From: a bacterium
GTDB taxonomy: Bacteria > Myxococcota_A > Bradymonadia > UBA7976 > UBA1532
NCBI GenBank assembly: GCA_030426085.1
Contig: JAUHYW010000011.1
Location: 1 to 64,000 of the forward strand
Direction of reading: 5' to 3'
Length of the DNA: 64,000 nt
Numbering within the stretch: the first letter of the stretch is position 1; the number at the start of each line of letters is the position of its first letter. Both the position numbers and the translations under genes were made by a program. Shown here in pieces: positions 51,601-59,667 of the stretch. A model generated the notes under the pieces. That model made no database searches and was not told the DNA's origin. It was given only the letters and a program-made list of their open reading frames with translations.

Positions 51601-52080
51601 CTCGCGGCCGACGCCTGGATCGTGGTCGAGGTGCGGGGCGACGGCTCGATGTTCCCCATCGTGCGCCCGGTGGACATCCCCCCGGTGCTGCTGGGCGACG
51701 CGTTCAGCACCCTGGCCGGCCCCCTGGGCTTGGGCGGGTCGGACTTCGGTGAGCTGGAGCCGAAGCGGGTGGGCGTCTTCACCCCGATGGCGCTGACCAA
51801 CCCGGTCTGGATCCGGGCCGACGGCGACGCCACCTGGGACGCGCCGGGCGCCCTGCCCCGGTGCTGCCTGCCGGGCGACGAGGGCGGCGGCCTGGGGGTG
51901 AGCCCGGTGCCCTGCGGAGGCGGCATGGTCGAGAAGTCGACCGGCCGCATCCCGCCGGCCGAGGTCGTCGGCGCGCCCCGGGTGCCGCGCATGGTGGAGT
52001 CGTTCGGCTTCCCCCGGCTGTACGGCGACATCCAGGACGTGCGCACGATCTTCGAGCAGTTCGGCCGCCACGCCCACTGA
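48625..52080 (+). CDS. Large lipoprotein with PHP (CehA/McbA-like) metallohydrolase domain
   Basis: 1151 aa from ATG 48625. Lipobox AVGC. Residues ~30-600 hold beta-sandwich parts including carboxypeptidase-regulatory-like modules (~405-470: GQVEDAETAAPLEGVSVVVYD). Residues ~610-900 form the PHP domain: SADFHLHAAPS (~613), ATDHNF, INHPR (~730) and GTGTSDSHD (~870), the CehA/McbA pattern for a trinuclear or dinuclear metal site. A C-terminal beta region follows. PHP enzymes split phosphoesters, amides or carbamates. Adjacent to an OprO/P-like porin, it may process a phosphoester at the cell surface; that is inference. Confidence 0.85.
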   Translation: MSRGTPHTARAALAGLACAALLAVGCDDAEPQAQARRIDTRSELIGGPSALGEVGDYLLENNQIRVVVQDKGFSRGFGVYGGGLIDIDRQRAVAPGGPAGGNGRDRFGELFPIAFLQALVPEAVEVVADGADGGAAIVRVSGAGGDFLSLTKALNQAVLNSHDLPDNPLDVFDVDKLVGDPQIGYEIFYELPPDAKYVRLRVRLTNLTDEDLPIPSTPGRIALAALGIDTNSFDAPLGFVLLFGAGNKVFSPGFGYDIRFSLDDAYAAGGELPFPALPGLLTNALISTSDSGVSYGFFTLPSGPDEPETLNFAANRVDADGENLYERELGADVGEDTMLVPFLASSFTGVFYAQTPRMLSAGGSTEYSAYMAVGNGDVASVMDTILALRAERGDPTPLVELYGQVEDAETAAPLEGVSVVVYDASDRPLNQFTTDAFGRIRGTLPAGAYTARVERSPIVSAPIPFELKADEAAKFVRLAAPTPGYLSVRVRDDAGRPLPAKVTVVGTTPAERAGEHPRRYLFDLSAGQSWRTSDVIPDDPADPDTRRYIEAVEYTDAAGKVRLGLPPGVDFQVYVSRGIEYGLSRTSVSVAPGETASVVAQLERVVDTTGYISADFHLHAAPSLDSDLDLGARVRSVVGEGVEVLTATDHNFITDYGPTLLEEGLEDWAISMIGLELTTLESGHFNGFPLVRDVGRITRGAFEWSLRPPEELFRELRALGRFGPDETIVQINHPRDTILGYFAQYGLDPLNGGIPEVECGALDFGCAIAPNGPAFRDANGMSTFSYDFDAIEVLNGSVIGQTFHARSPEDPERLRMPASIRQNLPPPGTILCDATVEDDGDLSFDGELAFPGVVDDWFNLLNLGHRYIGTGTSDSHDAADHTGYARSFLKVDDDRPRALDARAVVRALQSRNVLMTNGPFVTIAVGPPGGAAVEMGGEVAAEGGAVEVRVDVQAADWVDIDEGRIWLNGEVVHRFPIEMDGRRFAYSHTLEGLAADAWIVVEVRGDGSMFPIVRPVDIPPVLLGDAFSTLAGPLGLGGSDFGELEPKRVGVFTPMALTNPVWIRADGDATWDAPGALPRCCLPGDEGGGLGVSPVPCGGGMVEKSTGRIPPAEVVGAPRVPRMVESFGFPRLYGDIQDVRTIFEQFGRHAH

Positions 52081-52661
52081 TGGTCCGGCTCCTTCTCATC
52101 GCGGCGGCGCTGCTGGCGCTGCCGGCGGCGGCCCACGAGAAGCGGGCGGTGCGCACCGCGGCGGGCACCGTGCGGGCCGCCGCGGGCGGGGTCGAGCTGG
52201 ACGTGCTGGTCGGGCTGCGCTTCGCCGGGCCCCGGGCGGCGGCGTTCCGAGCCCGGTTCGACGTCGATCGCTCGGGGCAGCTCGAGGCGGGCGAGGCGGC
52301 GCTGGCCGGCGACGCGCTGGCCCCGGAGGCCATCGGGGGGCTGTTCGTGCGCTTCGACGGCGCCGCCCGGCCTCCGGCGAAGGCCGAGGCCCGGGCCCGC
52401 ATCGCTCGGGACGGCGGGGTCGAGGTGGCGGTGCTGCTGTCGTGGCCCGCGGTGCAGGCCGAGGCGATCGAGCTGGCCGCCCGCGCCGGCCGCGTTCGTC
52501 CGGGGGCCCCGGCGCCCGTCGCTCATCTGTCGGCGCTGCCCCCGCTGGCGCTGGTCGTCGGCGAGGCGAAGCCGGCGGGGCGGGTCGGGCCGGCGCCGAT
52601 CCTGCCCGGCGCGCCGGGGCTGGCCGTCCGGGTCGTGCGGCCGGCCGAGGGGGTCCCGTGA
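52080..52661 (+). CDS. Exported protein with EF-hand-like loop
   Basis: 193 aa from ATG 52080, overlapping the upstream stop (TGATG). Signal peptide at 1-19. The segment DVDRSGQLEAGE (residues 61-72) fits an EF-hand loop, with D61, D63, S65 and E72 as ligands. The rest is small-residue-rich, with no other motif. It is coupled on both sides to the PHP lipoprotein and the next lipoprotein gene, so probably works with them. Calcium binding is inferred. Confidence 0.65.
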   Translation: MVRLLLIAAALLALPAAAHEKRAVRTAAGTVRAAAGGVELDVLVGLRFAGPRAAAFRARFDVDRSGQLEAGEAALAGDALAPEAIGGLFVRFDGAARPPAKAEARARIARDGGVEVAVLLSWPAVQAEAIELAARAGRVRPGAPAPVAHLSALPPLALVVGEAKPAGRVGPAPILPGAPGLAVRVVRPAEGVP

Positions 52662-53275
52662 ACGCTCGTTTCGCCGTGCTGGCGCTGCTGTCGCTGGGCT
52701 GCACCATCGAGCCGTCCTGGCCCCCGTTCGAGCAGCTCGAGTGCACCGAGCGGGGCGAGTGCTTCGACGCCTGGGTCGCGGACGCCGCGCGGGACATGGC
52801 GCCCGACGCGGCGCCGGATGGTTCCCCCGACGTGCGCCCGATGGACGGGGCCCCACCGGACATGCCGCCGGGGGACATGCGGCCACCGGACATGCGGCCG
52901 CCGGACATGCTGCTGCCGGACATGCGGCCGCCCGACGCCCGCCCCCCGGTCGCCCGCTGCGCCGACATCGACAGCGTCGAGTGCTTCGGCCACCCCGACT
53001 GCCCCGCCGAGCAGCGCTGCGAGAACGTCGGCCCGGCCGACGCCCCGGTCCCCTGCTGCGTGCCCGGCGCCCGGGGCATGATCCCGCCCGGCGGGTCGTG
53101 CGCCGGGGTCGACGGTCAGATCGAGTGCGCCAGCGGGGTGTGCATCGAGGACGTGGGCGGGGACGACCTGTGCTCGGGGGTGTGCGAGGGCCCCGACGAC
53201 TGCCCGGCGAGCCTGCCCCGGTGCACCGTCTTCCCCTTCGGCGGCTCGCCGCTGGCGTGGTGCTTCCCCGATTGA
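52658..53275 (+). CDS. Cys-rich lipoprotein with PPDM repeats
   Basis: 205 aa from GTG 52658, overlapping the previous stop (GTGA). Lipobox LSLGC. A linker with repeated RPPDM (PPDMPPGDMRPPDM...) runs at ~60-90, then a Cys-rich domain with CADIDSVECFGHPDC, CCVPGA and CSGVCEGPDDCP (about 14 Cys). It is the last gene of the coupled set 47408-53275. Function unknown; likely outer-membrane or periplasmic. Confidence 0.75.
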   Translation: MNARFAVLALLSLGCTIEPSWPPFEQLECTERGECFDAWVADAARDMAPDAAPDGSPDVRPMDGAPPDMPPGDMRPPDMRPPDMLLPDMRPPDARPPVARCADIDSVECFGHPDCPAEQRCENVGPADAPVPCCVPGARGMIPPGGSCAGVDGQIECASGVCIEDVGGDDLCSGVCEGPDDCPASLPRCTVFPFGGSPLAWCFPD

Positions 53276-53280
53276 TCCGG

Positions 53281-53424
53281 TCAGTCGCGGCGGGTGACGA
53301 GGACGATCACGTCGGCGGTCGCCATCACCCGGGCGAAGATCTCTTCGGTGTGCAGGCAGTCGGCGACCGCCTCGCCGTGGTCGGGCGCGGCGGGCTCGGC
53401 GGGGGTGGTCTCGATGTCGCTCAC
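53281..53424 (-). CDS. Small acidic protein
   Basis: A 47-residue frame runs from GTG 53424 to the stop at 53281: VSDIETTPAEPAAPDHGEAV, then a helix ADCLHTEEIFARVMATADVI and a VLVTRRD end. Almost all third positions are G or C and the codons are those of real genes here. No ribosome site is obvious and no family is recognised. It converges on the gene ending at 53275 and is divergent from hsp70. It could also be chance. Confidence 0.4.
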   Translation of the reverse strand: MSDIETTPAEPAAPDHGEAVADCLHTEEIFARVMATADVIVLVTRRD

Positions 53425-53470
53425 GGGGGATCGACACGGCGGGGGGGCGACCGGTCACCCCCGCCCCCGA

Positions 53471-53499
53471 TTGCGCCGGTCGCTCCGCCTCTCTAACAT
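53471..53499 (+). promoter_or_regulatory. Promoter-like pair before Hsp70 gene
   Basis: TTGCGC (53471-53476), a 17-bp spacer and TAACAT (53494-53499). A GC-rich inverted repeat (CCGGCGCCCGGCGCCGG) lies in the ~40-nt leader before ATG 53542. A CIRCE element was not seen. Confidence 0.35.
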
Positions 53500-53541
53500 G
53501 GCCCGACCCGGCGCCCGGCGCCGGCACCGCGGGGGTCGTTC

Positions 53542-55128
53542 ATGGCTCGAGCAGAACCGGTCATCGGCGTCGACCTCGGCACCACCAACTCGGTGGTGGC
53601 GTTGGTGCTCGACGGCGAGGTGCACGTCGTACCCGACGAGGACGGCCACAACACCCAGTGCTCGATGGTCGCCTTCCTCGAAGACGGCTCGGTGGTGGTC
53701 GGCAACTCGGCCAAGCGGGAGGCGATCATCGACCCCCGCAACACCGTCTTCTCGGCCAAGCGGCTCATCGGGCGCCACTTCGACAGCCGCGAGGTGCAGG
53801 GCGCGATCTCCAGCCTGCCCTACCGGGTGGTCAAGGGCCGCAACCAGGCCCCCCAGGTCGAGATCCGGGGCGAGCGCTTCGGCCTGCCCGAGATCAGCGG
53901 CATGGTGCTGCGGCGCATGAAGGACATCGCCGAGCGCTACCTCAAGCAGCCGGTGCACAAGGCCGTGGTCACCGTGCCGGCCAACTTCGACGACACCCAG
54001 CGGCAGATGACCAAGCTGGCCGGCGAGCTGGCCGATCTGGAGGTCCTGCGGGTCATCAACGAGCCCACCGCCGCCGCGCTGGCCTACGGCTACGGGCGGG
54101 ACGTCGACGCGAAGCTGGCGGTCTACGACTTCGGCGGGGGCACCTTCGACATCACGCTGCTGCAAGTGCAGGGCACGATGTTCGAGGTGCTCGCCACCGC
54201 GGGCGACACCTTCCTCGGGGGCGACGACTTCGACGACCGGCTGGCCCGCTACATGCTGCTCGCCTTCAAGCAGCAGCACGGGGTCGAGCTGACCGACGTC
54301 ACCGGGGTCAACCGGCTCAAGCACGTCGCCGAGAAGCTCAAGCGGGAGCTGTCGCGCAAGGATCGGGCGATCGTCAACGTGCGCGAGCTGGCCCGCTCGG
54401 AGACCGGCTCCCACCTCGACCTGCGGTTCCAGCTCGACCGGGCCGGCTTCGAGGAGCGCTGCCAGGACATCGTGCAGCGCAGCTTCCTGGTGTGCGACGA
54501 CGCCCTGCGCGACGCGAAGCTGACCGCATCCGAGCTGGACGGGGTGGTGCTCGTCGGCGGCTCGACCCGCATCCCGCTGGTGCGGCGCATGGTGGAGGGC
54601 TACTTCGACCAGCCGCCGTTCGTCGACCTCAACCCCGACGAGGTGGTGGCCATCGGGGCCGCGATCCAGGGCGCGGCGCTGATGGCCGACGCCTTCGCCG
54701 AGGACGCCCCGCCCCAGCCGCTGCTGCTCGACGTGACCCCCATGTCGCTGGGGGTGCAGACCGTCGGCGGCTATTACGAGGTGCTCATCCAGCGCAACAC
54801 CGCGGTGCCCTGCGAGCAGAGCCGGGTCTTCACCACCACCAGCGACAACCAGACCTCGGTGCGCCTGCGCATCTACCAGGGCGAGTCGCGGGCGGTGGCC
54901 GACAACACCTGGCTGGGCGAGGTGGAGCTGTTCGGCCTGCGCCCGGCCCCCCGGGGCGAGGTGCAGGTCGAGGTCACCTTCGAGATCGACCCCGACGGCC
55001 TGGTGATGGTGACCGCCCGCGACCGGGAGACCGGGGTCGAGCAGGCGGCCCGCATCGACCTCGCGGCGGGCTACACCCCCGGCGAGATCGACCGGATGAT
55101 GGCCCGCAGCCGGCGAGGCGCGCCGTGA
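53542..55128 (+). CDS. Hsp70 (DnaK-like) lacking the C-terminal lid
   Basis: 528 aa, about 110 shorter than DnaK. The ATPase domain is intact: [55 protein letters not shown]. The beta substrate-binding domain is present (TPMSLGVQT, the linker-like LLLDVTP). The chain ends soon after [18 protein letters not shown], so the helical lid and EEVD-type tail are missing. Such lidless copies occur beside J-domain genes in myxobacteria. It sits 21 bp before the J-domain gene. It probably works with that partner; GrpE is not encoded here. Confidence 0.92.
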   Translation: MARAEPVIGVDLGTTNSVVALVLDGEVHVVPDEDGHNTQCSMVAFLEDGSVVVGNSAKREAIIDPRNTVFSAKRLIGRHFDSREVQGAISSLPYRVVKGRNQAPQVEIRGERFGLPEISGMVLRRMKDIAERYLKQPVHKAVVTVPANFDDTQRQMTKLAGELADLEVLRVINEPTAAALAYGYGRDVDAKLAVYDFGGGTFDITLLQVQGTMFEVLATAGDTFLGGDDFDDRLARYMLLAFKQQHGVELTDVTGVNRLKHVAEKLKRELSRKDRAIVNVRELARSETGSHLDLRFQLDRAGFEERCQDIVQRSFLVCDDALRDAKLTASELDGVVLVGGSTRIPLVRRMVEGYFDQPPFVDLNPDEVVAIGAAIQGAALMADAFAEDAPPQPLLLDVTPMSLGVQTVGGYYEVLIQRNTAVPCEQSRVFTTTSDNQTSVRLRIYQGESRAVADNTWLGEVELFGLRPAPRGEVQVEVTFEIDPDGLVMVTARDRETGVEQAARIDLAAGYTPGEIDRMMARSRRGAP

Positions 55129-55149
55129 TGTCCGCTCCGGAGGACGGTC

Positions 55150-56352
55150 ATGGAGCGTAAGCGGCGCTCGGGCAGCGTGCCCCAGCTCGGGCGGGTTGCG
55201 CTCAAGCGGGTGGCGGTGCCCATCGGCTCGACCGGTGCCCCGCCGGCGGCCCCGGTGCGCCCCACCCCGCCCCCCGACCCCGAGGCGACCACCCCCGAGC
55301 CCCCCGACGCCCGCGAGGCGGCGCTGCTCGAGGCGGTGCTCGAGTCGGGCTTCATGCAGGAGGTCGAGGTCGCCGAGCGGCGCACCAGCCGCCGCCCGGA
55401 GCCCGAGCCACCCCCGCCGCCGGTCCTGCGCCGGGCGCTGGTGGTCGAGGCCGACCGCCCGGTGCGGGAGGCGGTCTGCGCCTGCCTGCCGCCGGACGTC
55501 TTCGAGACCGAGGCCTTCGCCGAGCCCGAGGCGGCCCTCGAGGCGTTCACCGCCCGGGGCGCGGCGCTGTGCGTCATCGGCCGCGAGCTGCGCGGGGGGT
55601 CGGGCGCGGTGCTGTGCAAGCTGCTGCGCCGGGCCGAGGGCGGCGCGGCGGTGGGCATCGTGCTGATGAGCCCCCACTACCTCGACCCGACCCTCGGCGC
55701 CCGGGAGAGCAGCGCCTACGGGGCCGACGCGTTCCTGCCGCTGCCGGCGAGCGCCGAGCTGCTCGCCGCCCGCGTCGAGCTGGCCCTGTCGCTGCGCGAG
55801 CCCATCGAGCGCCTGGGCGTGCTGCCGCAGAAGGTCGCCCGGGCCATCGACGAGCGCTTCGCCGCCGTCGACCGCCGGGACTACTACGCGCTGCTCGAGG
55901 TCGACCGCCGGGCCCGCACCGACGAGATCCGGGCCGCGTGGCACCGCATCGCCGACTGGCTGCACCCCGACCGCCACGCCCGCCTGCGCCGGGCCCACCC
56001 CCACGTCTACGAGCGCATCAACGCGCTGTACAAGCGCATGGGCGAGGCCTACGCCGTCCTGGTGGACGACGACCGCCGACGACGCTACAACCTCGGGCTG
56101 CACAAGCGGGGCGCGCTGCGGCTCGTCGAGGGCGAGCGCGGCGACCGCGAGTCGCGGGAGCTCTCGCTGTGCGCCACCGACGACGCCCGCTCGCACGTCC
56201 TCGAGAGCCTCGAGGCCCGCAGCCTGGGCGACCTGGAGTGGGCCGAAGAGGCCATGGCCCGGGCGGTGGAGATCGAACCCGAGAACCGGGAGCTGGGCTT
56301 GATCCTGTCTTCGATCCGCAAGCTGCTCGACATCGTCCGGCGGGGCCGCTGA
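55150..56352 (+). CDS. REC-like and J-domain protein (putative Hsp70 partner)
   Basis: 400 aa from ATG 55150 (GGAGGAC). Residues ~95-220 look like a receiver domain (ALVVEADRPVREAVCACL, IGRELRGGSG, FLPLPASAELLAARVELAL) but the phospho-acceptor Asp is not clear, so it may be a pseudo-receiver. Residues ~238-315 are a J domain: DYYALLEVDRRARTDEIRAAW, WLHPDRH (HPD), and YERINALYKRMGEAYAVLVDDDRR. A TPR-like end follows (~345-395). It is next to hsp70 and its stop overlaps uppS by one base (TGATG). Likely delivers clients to the adjacent lidless Hsp70. Confidence 0.85.
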   Translation: MERKRRSGSVPQLGRVALKRVAVPIGSTGAPPAAPVRPTPPPDPEATTPEPPDAREAALLEAVLESGFMQEVEVAERRTSRRPEPEPPPPPVLRRALVVEADRPVREAVCACLPPDVFETEAFAEPEAALEAFTARGAALCVIGRELRGGSGAVLCKLLRRAEGGAAVGIVLMSPHYLDPTLGARESSAYGADAFLPLPASAELLAARVELALSLREPIERLGVLPQKVARAIDERFAAVDRRDYYALLEVDRRARTDEIRAAWHRIADWLHPDRHARLRRAHPHVYERINALYKRMGEAYAVLVDDDRRRRYNLGLHKRGALRLVEGERGDRESRELSLCATDDARSHVLESLEARSLGDLEWAEEAMARAVEIEPENRELGLILSSIRKLLDIVRRGR

Positions 56353-57146
56353 TGGCGACCCCCATCCCGCTGCGCCCGACCGAGGGCGCAGCCGAGAGCC
56401 CCGCCGAGGCCCGGATCCCGCGACACGTCGGCGTCATCATGGACGGCAACGGCCGCTGGGCCGAGCGCCGGGGCGAGCCGCGCACCGCGGGCCACAAGGA
56501 GGGCGCCACGGCGGTCACCCGCACCGTGCGCGCCTGCCGCGAGCGGGGGGTCGAGGTGCTGACCCTCTACGCCTTCTCGGCCCAGAACTGGGCTCGGCCC
56601 CAGCCCGAGGTCGCCGCGCTGATGCAGCTCCTCTACGACTACGTGCTCGGCGAGCGGGACGAGATCATGGGCACCGGCATCCGGCTGCGGGCCATCGGCG
56701 ACGTCGAGCAGCTCCCGGCCTTCGTCAAGGGCCCCCTGCGGGCGCTCGAGGCCGAGAGCCGGGGCAACGGCGGCATGATCCTGGCCCTGGCGCTGAGCTA
56801 CGGCGCCCGGGAAGAGCTGGTGCGCTCGGCCCGGCGCCTCGCCGAGCGGGTGGCCCGGGGCGAGCTGGACCCGGCCGACATCGACGAGGCGGCCCTCGGC
56901 GGCGGCCTGGACACCGCCGGCTGGCCCGACCCCGACCTCGTCATCCGCACCGGGGGCGAGGCCCGGCTGAGCAACTTCCTCTTGTGGCAGGCGGCCTACG
57001 CCGAGCTGTACTTCACCCCGGTCCCCTGGCCCGAATTCACCCCCCACGACCTCGACGCGGCCTTCGCGTGGTACGCCGACCGCCAGCGCCGCTTCGGCCT
57101 GACCGGGCGGCAGGTCGAAGCCCGCATGGAGCGCGCATCGTGCTGA
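56352..57146 (+). CDS. uppS: Undecaprenyl diphosphate synthase (cis-prenyltransferase)
   Basis: 264 aa. VGVIMDGNGRWA (catalytic D31 region), GHKEGATAV, LTLYAFSAQNWARP, and DLVIRTGGEARLSNFLLWQAAYAELYFT are the conserved regions I-V. The usual IRTSGE is here IRTGGE. It extends FPP with IPP to make the C55 carrier lipid for peptidoglycan. The gene order uppS-cdsA-rseP matches the common housekeeping cluster, though frr and dxr are absent here. Its end overlaps cdsA by 7 nt. Confidence 0.95.
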   Translation: MATPIPLRPTEGAAESPAEARIPRHVGVIMDGNGRWAERRGEPRTAGHKEGATAVTRTVRACRERGVEVLTLYAFSAQNWARPQPEVAALMQLLYDYVLGERDEIMGTGIRLRAIGDVEQLPAFVKGPLRALEAESRGNGGMILALALSYGAREELVRSARRLAERVARGELDPADIDEAALGGGLDTAGWPDPDLVIRTGGEARLSNFLLWQAAYAELYFTPVPWPEFTPHDLDAAFAWYADRQRRFGLTGRQVEARMERASC

Positions 57147-57952
57147 CCCGGATCGTCTCCGCGCTGATCCTCTCGGCCGGGATCGTCGCGATCCTGATCT
57201 TCACCCCGCCGTGGGCCCTGGGCCTGGTGGTGCTGCTGGCGCTCTTCCTGTGCGCCGGCGAGTACCAGAAGATGGCTCGCCCCGACGCGAGCGGCTTCGA
57301 GCGGGGCGCCTTCCTCGTCGCCTGCCTGGCGGTGGTCTGCTTCCCGATCATCCAGCGCGAGCTGCTGCCGATGTACACCCACGGGGTGGCGTTCCTGGTG
57401 GCGTTCTTCCTGCTCGCCTTCGCCCGCCTCGCCCGGCCGCTGCCCATCGAGCAGAACCTGAACAAGCTGGGCGTCGACGCCGCCGGCCTGCTCTACATCG
57501 GGGTGACGTTCCCCTTCGTCTTCCTGCTGCGCGACCGGCCCGACGGCGGATGGACGCTCATGATGGTGATGGCCATCACCTTCCTCAGCGACACCGGGGG
57601 CTACTTCGCCGGGCGCTTCCTCGGCAAGCACAAGCTGTATCCGGCCATCAGCCCCAAGAAGACGGTCGAGGGCCTGATGGGCGGGCTGGCCCTGGCGGTG
57701 GCCGCGGCGTTCGTCGCCCGGCACGTCTTCCCCGGTCACGGCCACCTGACCCCGGTGGACTGCATCGTACTGGGCGTCGTCGGTGCGCTGTTCGCGGTCA
57801 CCGGCGACCTGGTGGAGTCGATGATCAAGCGGGCGACCGGCGTGAAGGACTCGGGCACCCTCATCCCGGGCCACGGCGGCATGCTCGATCGCATCGACGG
57901 GCTGCTGTTCTGCGGCCCCTTCTGCTGGTTCTACCTCGAGCTGATCGCCTGA
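57140..57952 (+). CDS. cdsA: Phosphatidate cytidylyltransferase
   Basis: 270 aa from GTG 57140, within the end of uppS. Multiple hydrophobic helices (LTRIVSALILSAGIVAILIF, LVVLLALFLCAGEY, AFLVAFFLLAFARLA and others). The C-terminal signature SDTGGYFAGRFLGKHKLYPAISPKKTVEG and LIPGHGGMLDRIDGLLF (extracts shortened here to key residues: S, D, G, K, K, D, D) matches CDP-diglyceride synthases. It makes CDP-diacylglycerol from CTP and phosphatidate in the inner membrane. Followed by rseP after 16 bp. Confidence 0.93.
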   Translation: MLTRIVSALILSAGIVAILIFTPPWALGLVVLLALFLCAGEYQKMARPDASGFERGAFLVACLAVVCFPIIQRELLPMYTHGVAFLVAFFLLAFARLARPLPIEQNLNKLGVDAAGLLYIGVTFPFVFLLRDRPDGGWTLMMVMAITFLSDTGGYFAGRFLGKHKLYPAISPKKTVEGLMGGLALAVAAAFVARHVFPGHGHLTPVDCIVLGVVGALFAVTGDLVESMIKRATGVKDSGTLIPGHGGMLDRIDGLLFCGPFCWFYLELIA

Positions 57953-57968
57953 TCGGGAGCCGCTGTCC

Positions 57969-59648
57969 GTGCTCGAACTGCTCGCCGGCATCCTGCTCAT
58001 CGGGGTGCTCGTCACCGTGCACGAGTTCGGCCACTTCGTGGTGGCCAAGCTCGCCGGGGTCAAGGTCGAGGTCTTCTCGATCGGCTTCGGGGCCCCCATC
58101 CTCAAGGCGCAGTGGGGCGAGACCGAATACCGCATCGCGTGGCTGCCCATCGGGGGCTATGTGCGCATGCTGGGCATGGATCCGGCCGACGTGGCCGAGC
58201 CCCAGGACCTGGGCCGCAGCCTGTACGACAAGCGGCCGCTCACCCGGATATTGATCTACGCCGCCGGGCCGGCGATGAACATCGCGCTGCCGCTCTTGAT
58301 CGTGGCGCCCTTCGTCTGGCTGGCGAGCGACTACGACGAGGTGGTCGACAACCGCATCGGCGCGCTGGACTACAGCATGCCGGCCTACGAGGCGGGGCTG
58401 CGCGAGGGCGACGTCATCGTCGAGATGGACGGCGCGCCGATCGACGCCTTCTGGCAGATCTCGGAGCGCATCGACGGCTACGACCCCGACGACGGCCCCA
58501 TCGCGGTGACCGTCGAGCGCCCCGGCGAGGGCCGGGTGAGCGTCGAGGTCACCCCCCGCGAGGAGCAGTACACCAACCCGCTGCTCGGCTTCACGAGCAC
58601 CGACTACAAGATCGGCTACATGCCGGCGGCGCTGGCCTCGGACGTCGCGCTGACCGATCCGATCGGCGCGGCGGCCCGGGCCGGGGTGCAGACCTTCGAC
58701 CGGGTGCTGCGGGTCGGCGAGGCCGGGACCCCGCGCTACGTGGACGTCGTCGCCGCGTTGAAGACCCTGGCCCCGGGGGCCTCGACGACGCTGCTCGTCG
58801 AGCGCGACCTGCCGCTCGAGCCCGGCGCCGACGGGGCCTCGCTGACCGCGCGCTTCCCCTTCCTCAAGCGCACCGAGCGGATCGAGCTGACCTACACCGC
58901 GTCCGGCGCGCCCGGCCTGGGCCCGGCCAGCACCTGCGTGCGCACCGTGCAGCCCGACCACCCCGCGGCCGCGGTCTTGCAGCGGGGCGACTGCCTGCTG
59001 TCGGTCGACGGCCAGCGGCAGAGCCTGGGCGCGTTCCTGATGCGGCGGCTGACCACCGAGCCCGAGCGGCCCAAGGCGGTGGTGCTGCTGCGGGACGGGG
59101 TCGAGCGCACCGCGCAGCTCGAGCAGGTGAAGGTGACCATCGAGGATCCGCTCGCCGGCAGCTACGACCAGTGGCAGCTCGGCTTCACCATCCCCTTCGA
59201 GCGGGGGCTCGTCCCGGCGGGCGAGGTGCCCAACGAGAACCGGGTGGCCCACGGGTGGTACGAGGCCCGCAGCAAGCTGGCCGACGAGTTCGAGCTGACC
59301 CTGCGCACCATCGGCGGGCTGTTCACCGCCAAGGTCGACGCGACCCAGCTCAGCGGGCCGCTGACGATCTTCTACCTGGCCGGCGAGCAGGCCAAGCGGG
59401 GGCTCGAGCACTACCTCGACCTGATGGTGCTGCTCAGCCTGTCCATCGGGCTGTTCAACCTGCTGCCGGTGCCGCTGCTCGACGGGGGGCACATCCTGGT
59501 GGCCGGGGTCGAGATGATCACCCGCCGGCCGCCGTCGGAGAAGACCCGGATGCGGCTGCAATACGTGGGGCTGGCGCTCATCCTGGCGCTGTTCCTCTTC
59601 GCCACGTTCAACGACCTGATCCGCATGCTCCGGGTGAGCAGCGGCTAG
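57969..59648 (+). CDS. rseP: Site-2 protease RseP (M50 metalloprotease)
   Basis: 559 aa from GTG 57969. HEFGH at 18-22 in the first membrane helix is the zinc motif, and LDGGH at 504-508 supplies the third ligand. Two PDZ-like regions lie between (~115-200 and ~310-400), and 'LLPVPLLDGGHILVAGVEM' is typical of the family. The chain is about 100 residues longer than E. coli RseP (450). It cleaves membrane-bound anti-sigma factors in stress signalling and removes signal-peptide remnants. Part of the uppS-cdsA-rseP cluster. Confidence 0.93.
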   Translation: MLELLAGILLIGVLVTVHEFGHFVVAKLAGVKVEVFSIGFGAPILKAQWGETEYRIAWLPIGGYVRMLGMDPADVAEPQDLGRSLYDKRPLTRILIYAAGPAMNIALPLLIVAPFVWLASDYDEVVDNRIGALDYSMPAYEAGLREGDVIVEMDGAPIDAFWQISERIDGYDPDDGPIAVTVERPGEGRVSVEVTPREEQYTNPLLGFTSTDYKIGYMPAALASDVALTDPIGAAARAGVQTFDRVLRVGEAGTPRYVDVVAALKTLAPGASTTLLVERDLPLEPGADGASLTARFPFLKRTERIELTYTASGAPGLGPASTCVRTVQPDHPAAAVLQRGDCLLSVDGQRQSLGAFLMRRLTTEPERPKAVVLLRDGVERTAQLEQVKVTIEDPLAGSYDQWQLGFTIPFERGLVPAGEVPNENRVAHGWYEARSKLADEFELTLRTIGGLFTAKVDATQLSGPLTIFYLAGEQAKRGLEHYLDLMVLLSLSIGLFNLLPVPLLDGGHILVAGVEMITRRPPSEKTRMRLQYVGLALILALFLFATFNDLIRMLRVSSG

Positions 59649-59667
59649 CCGGAGTGCCCCCACCGCG

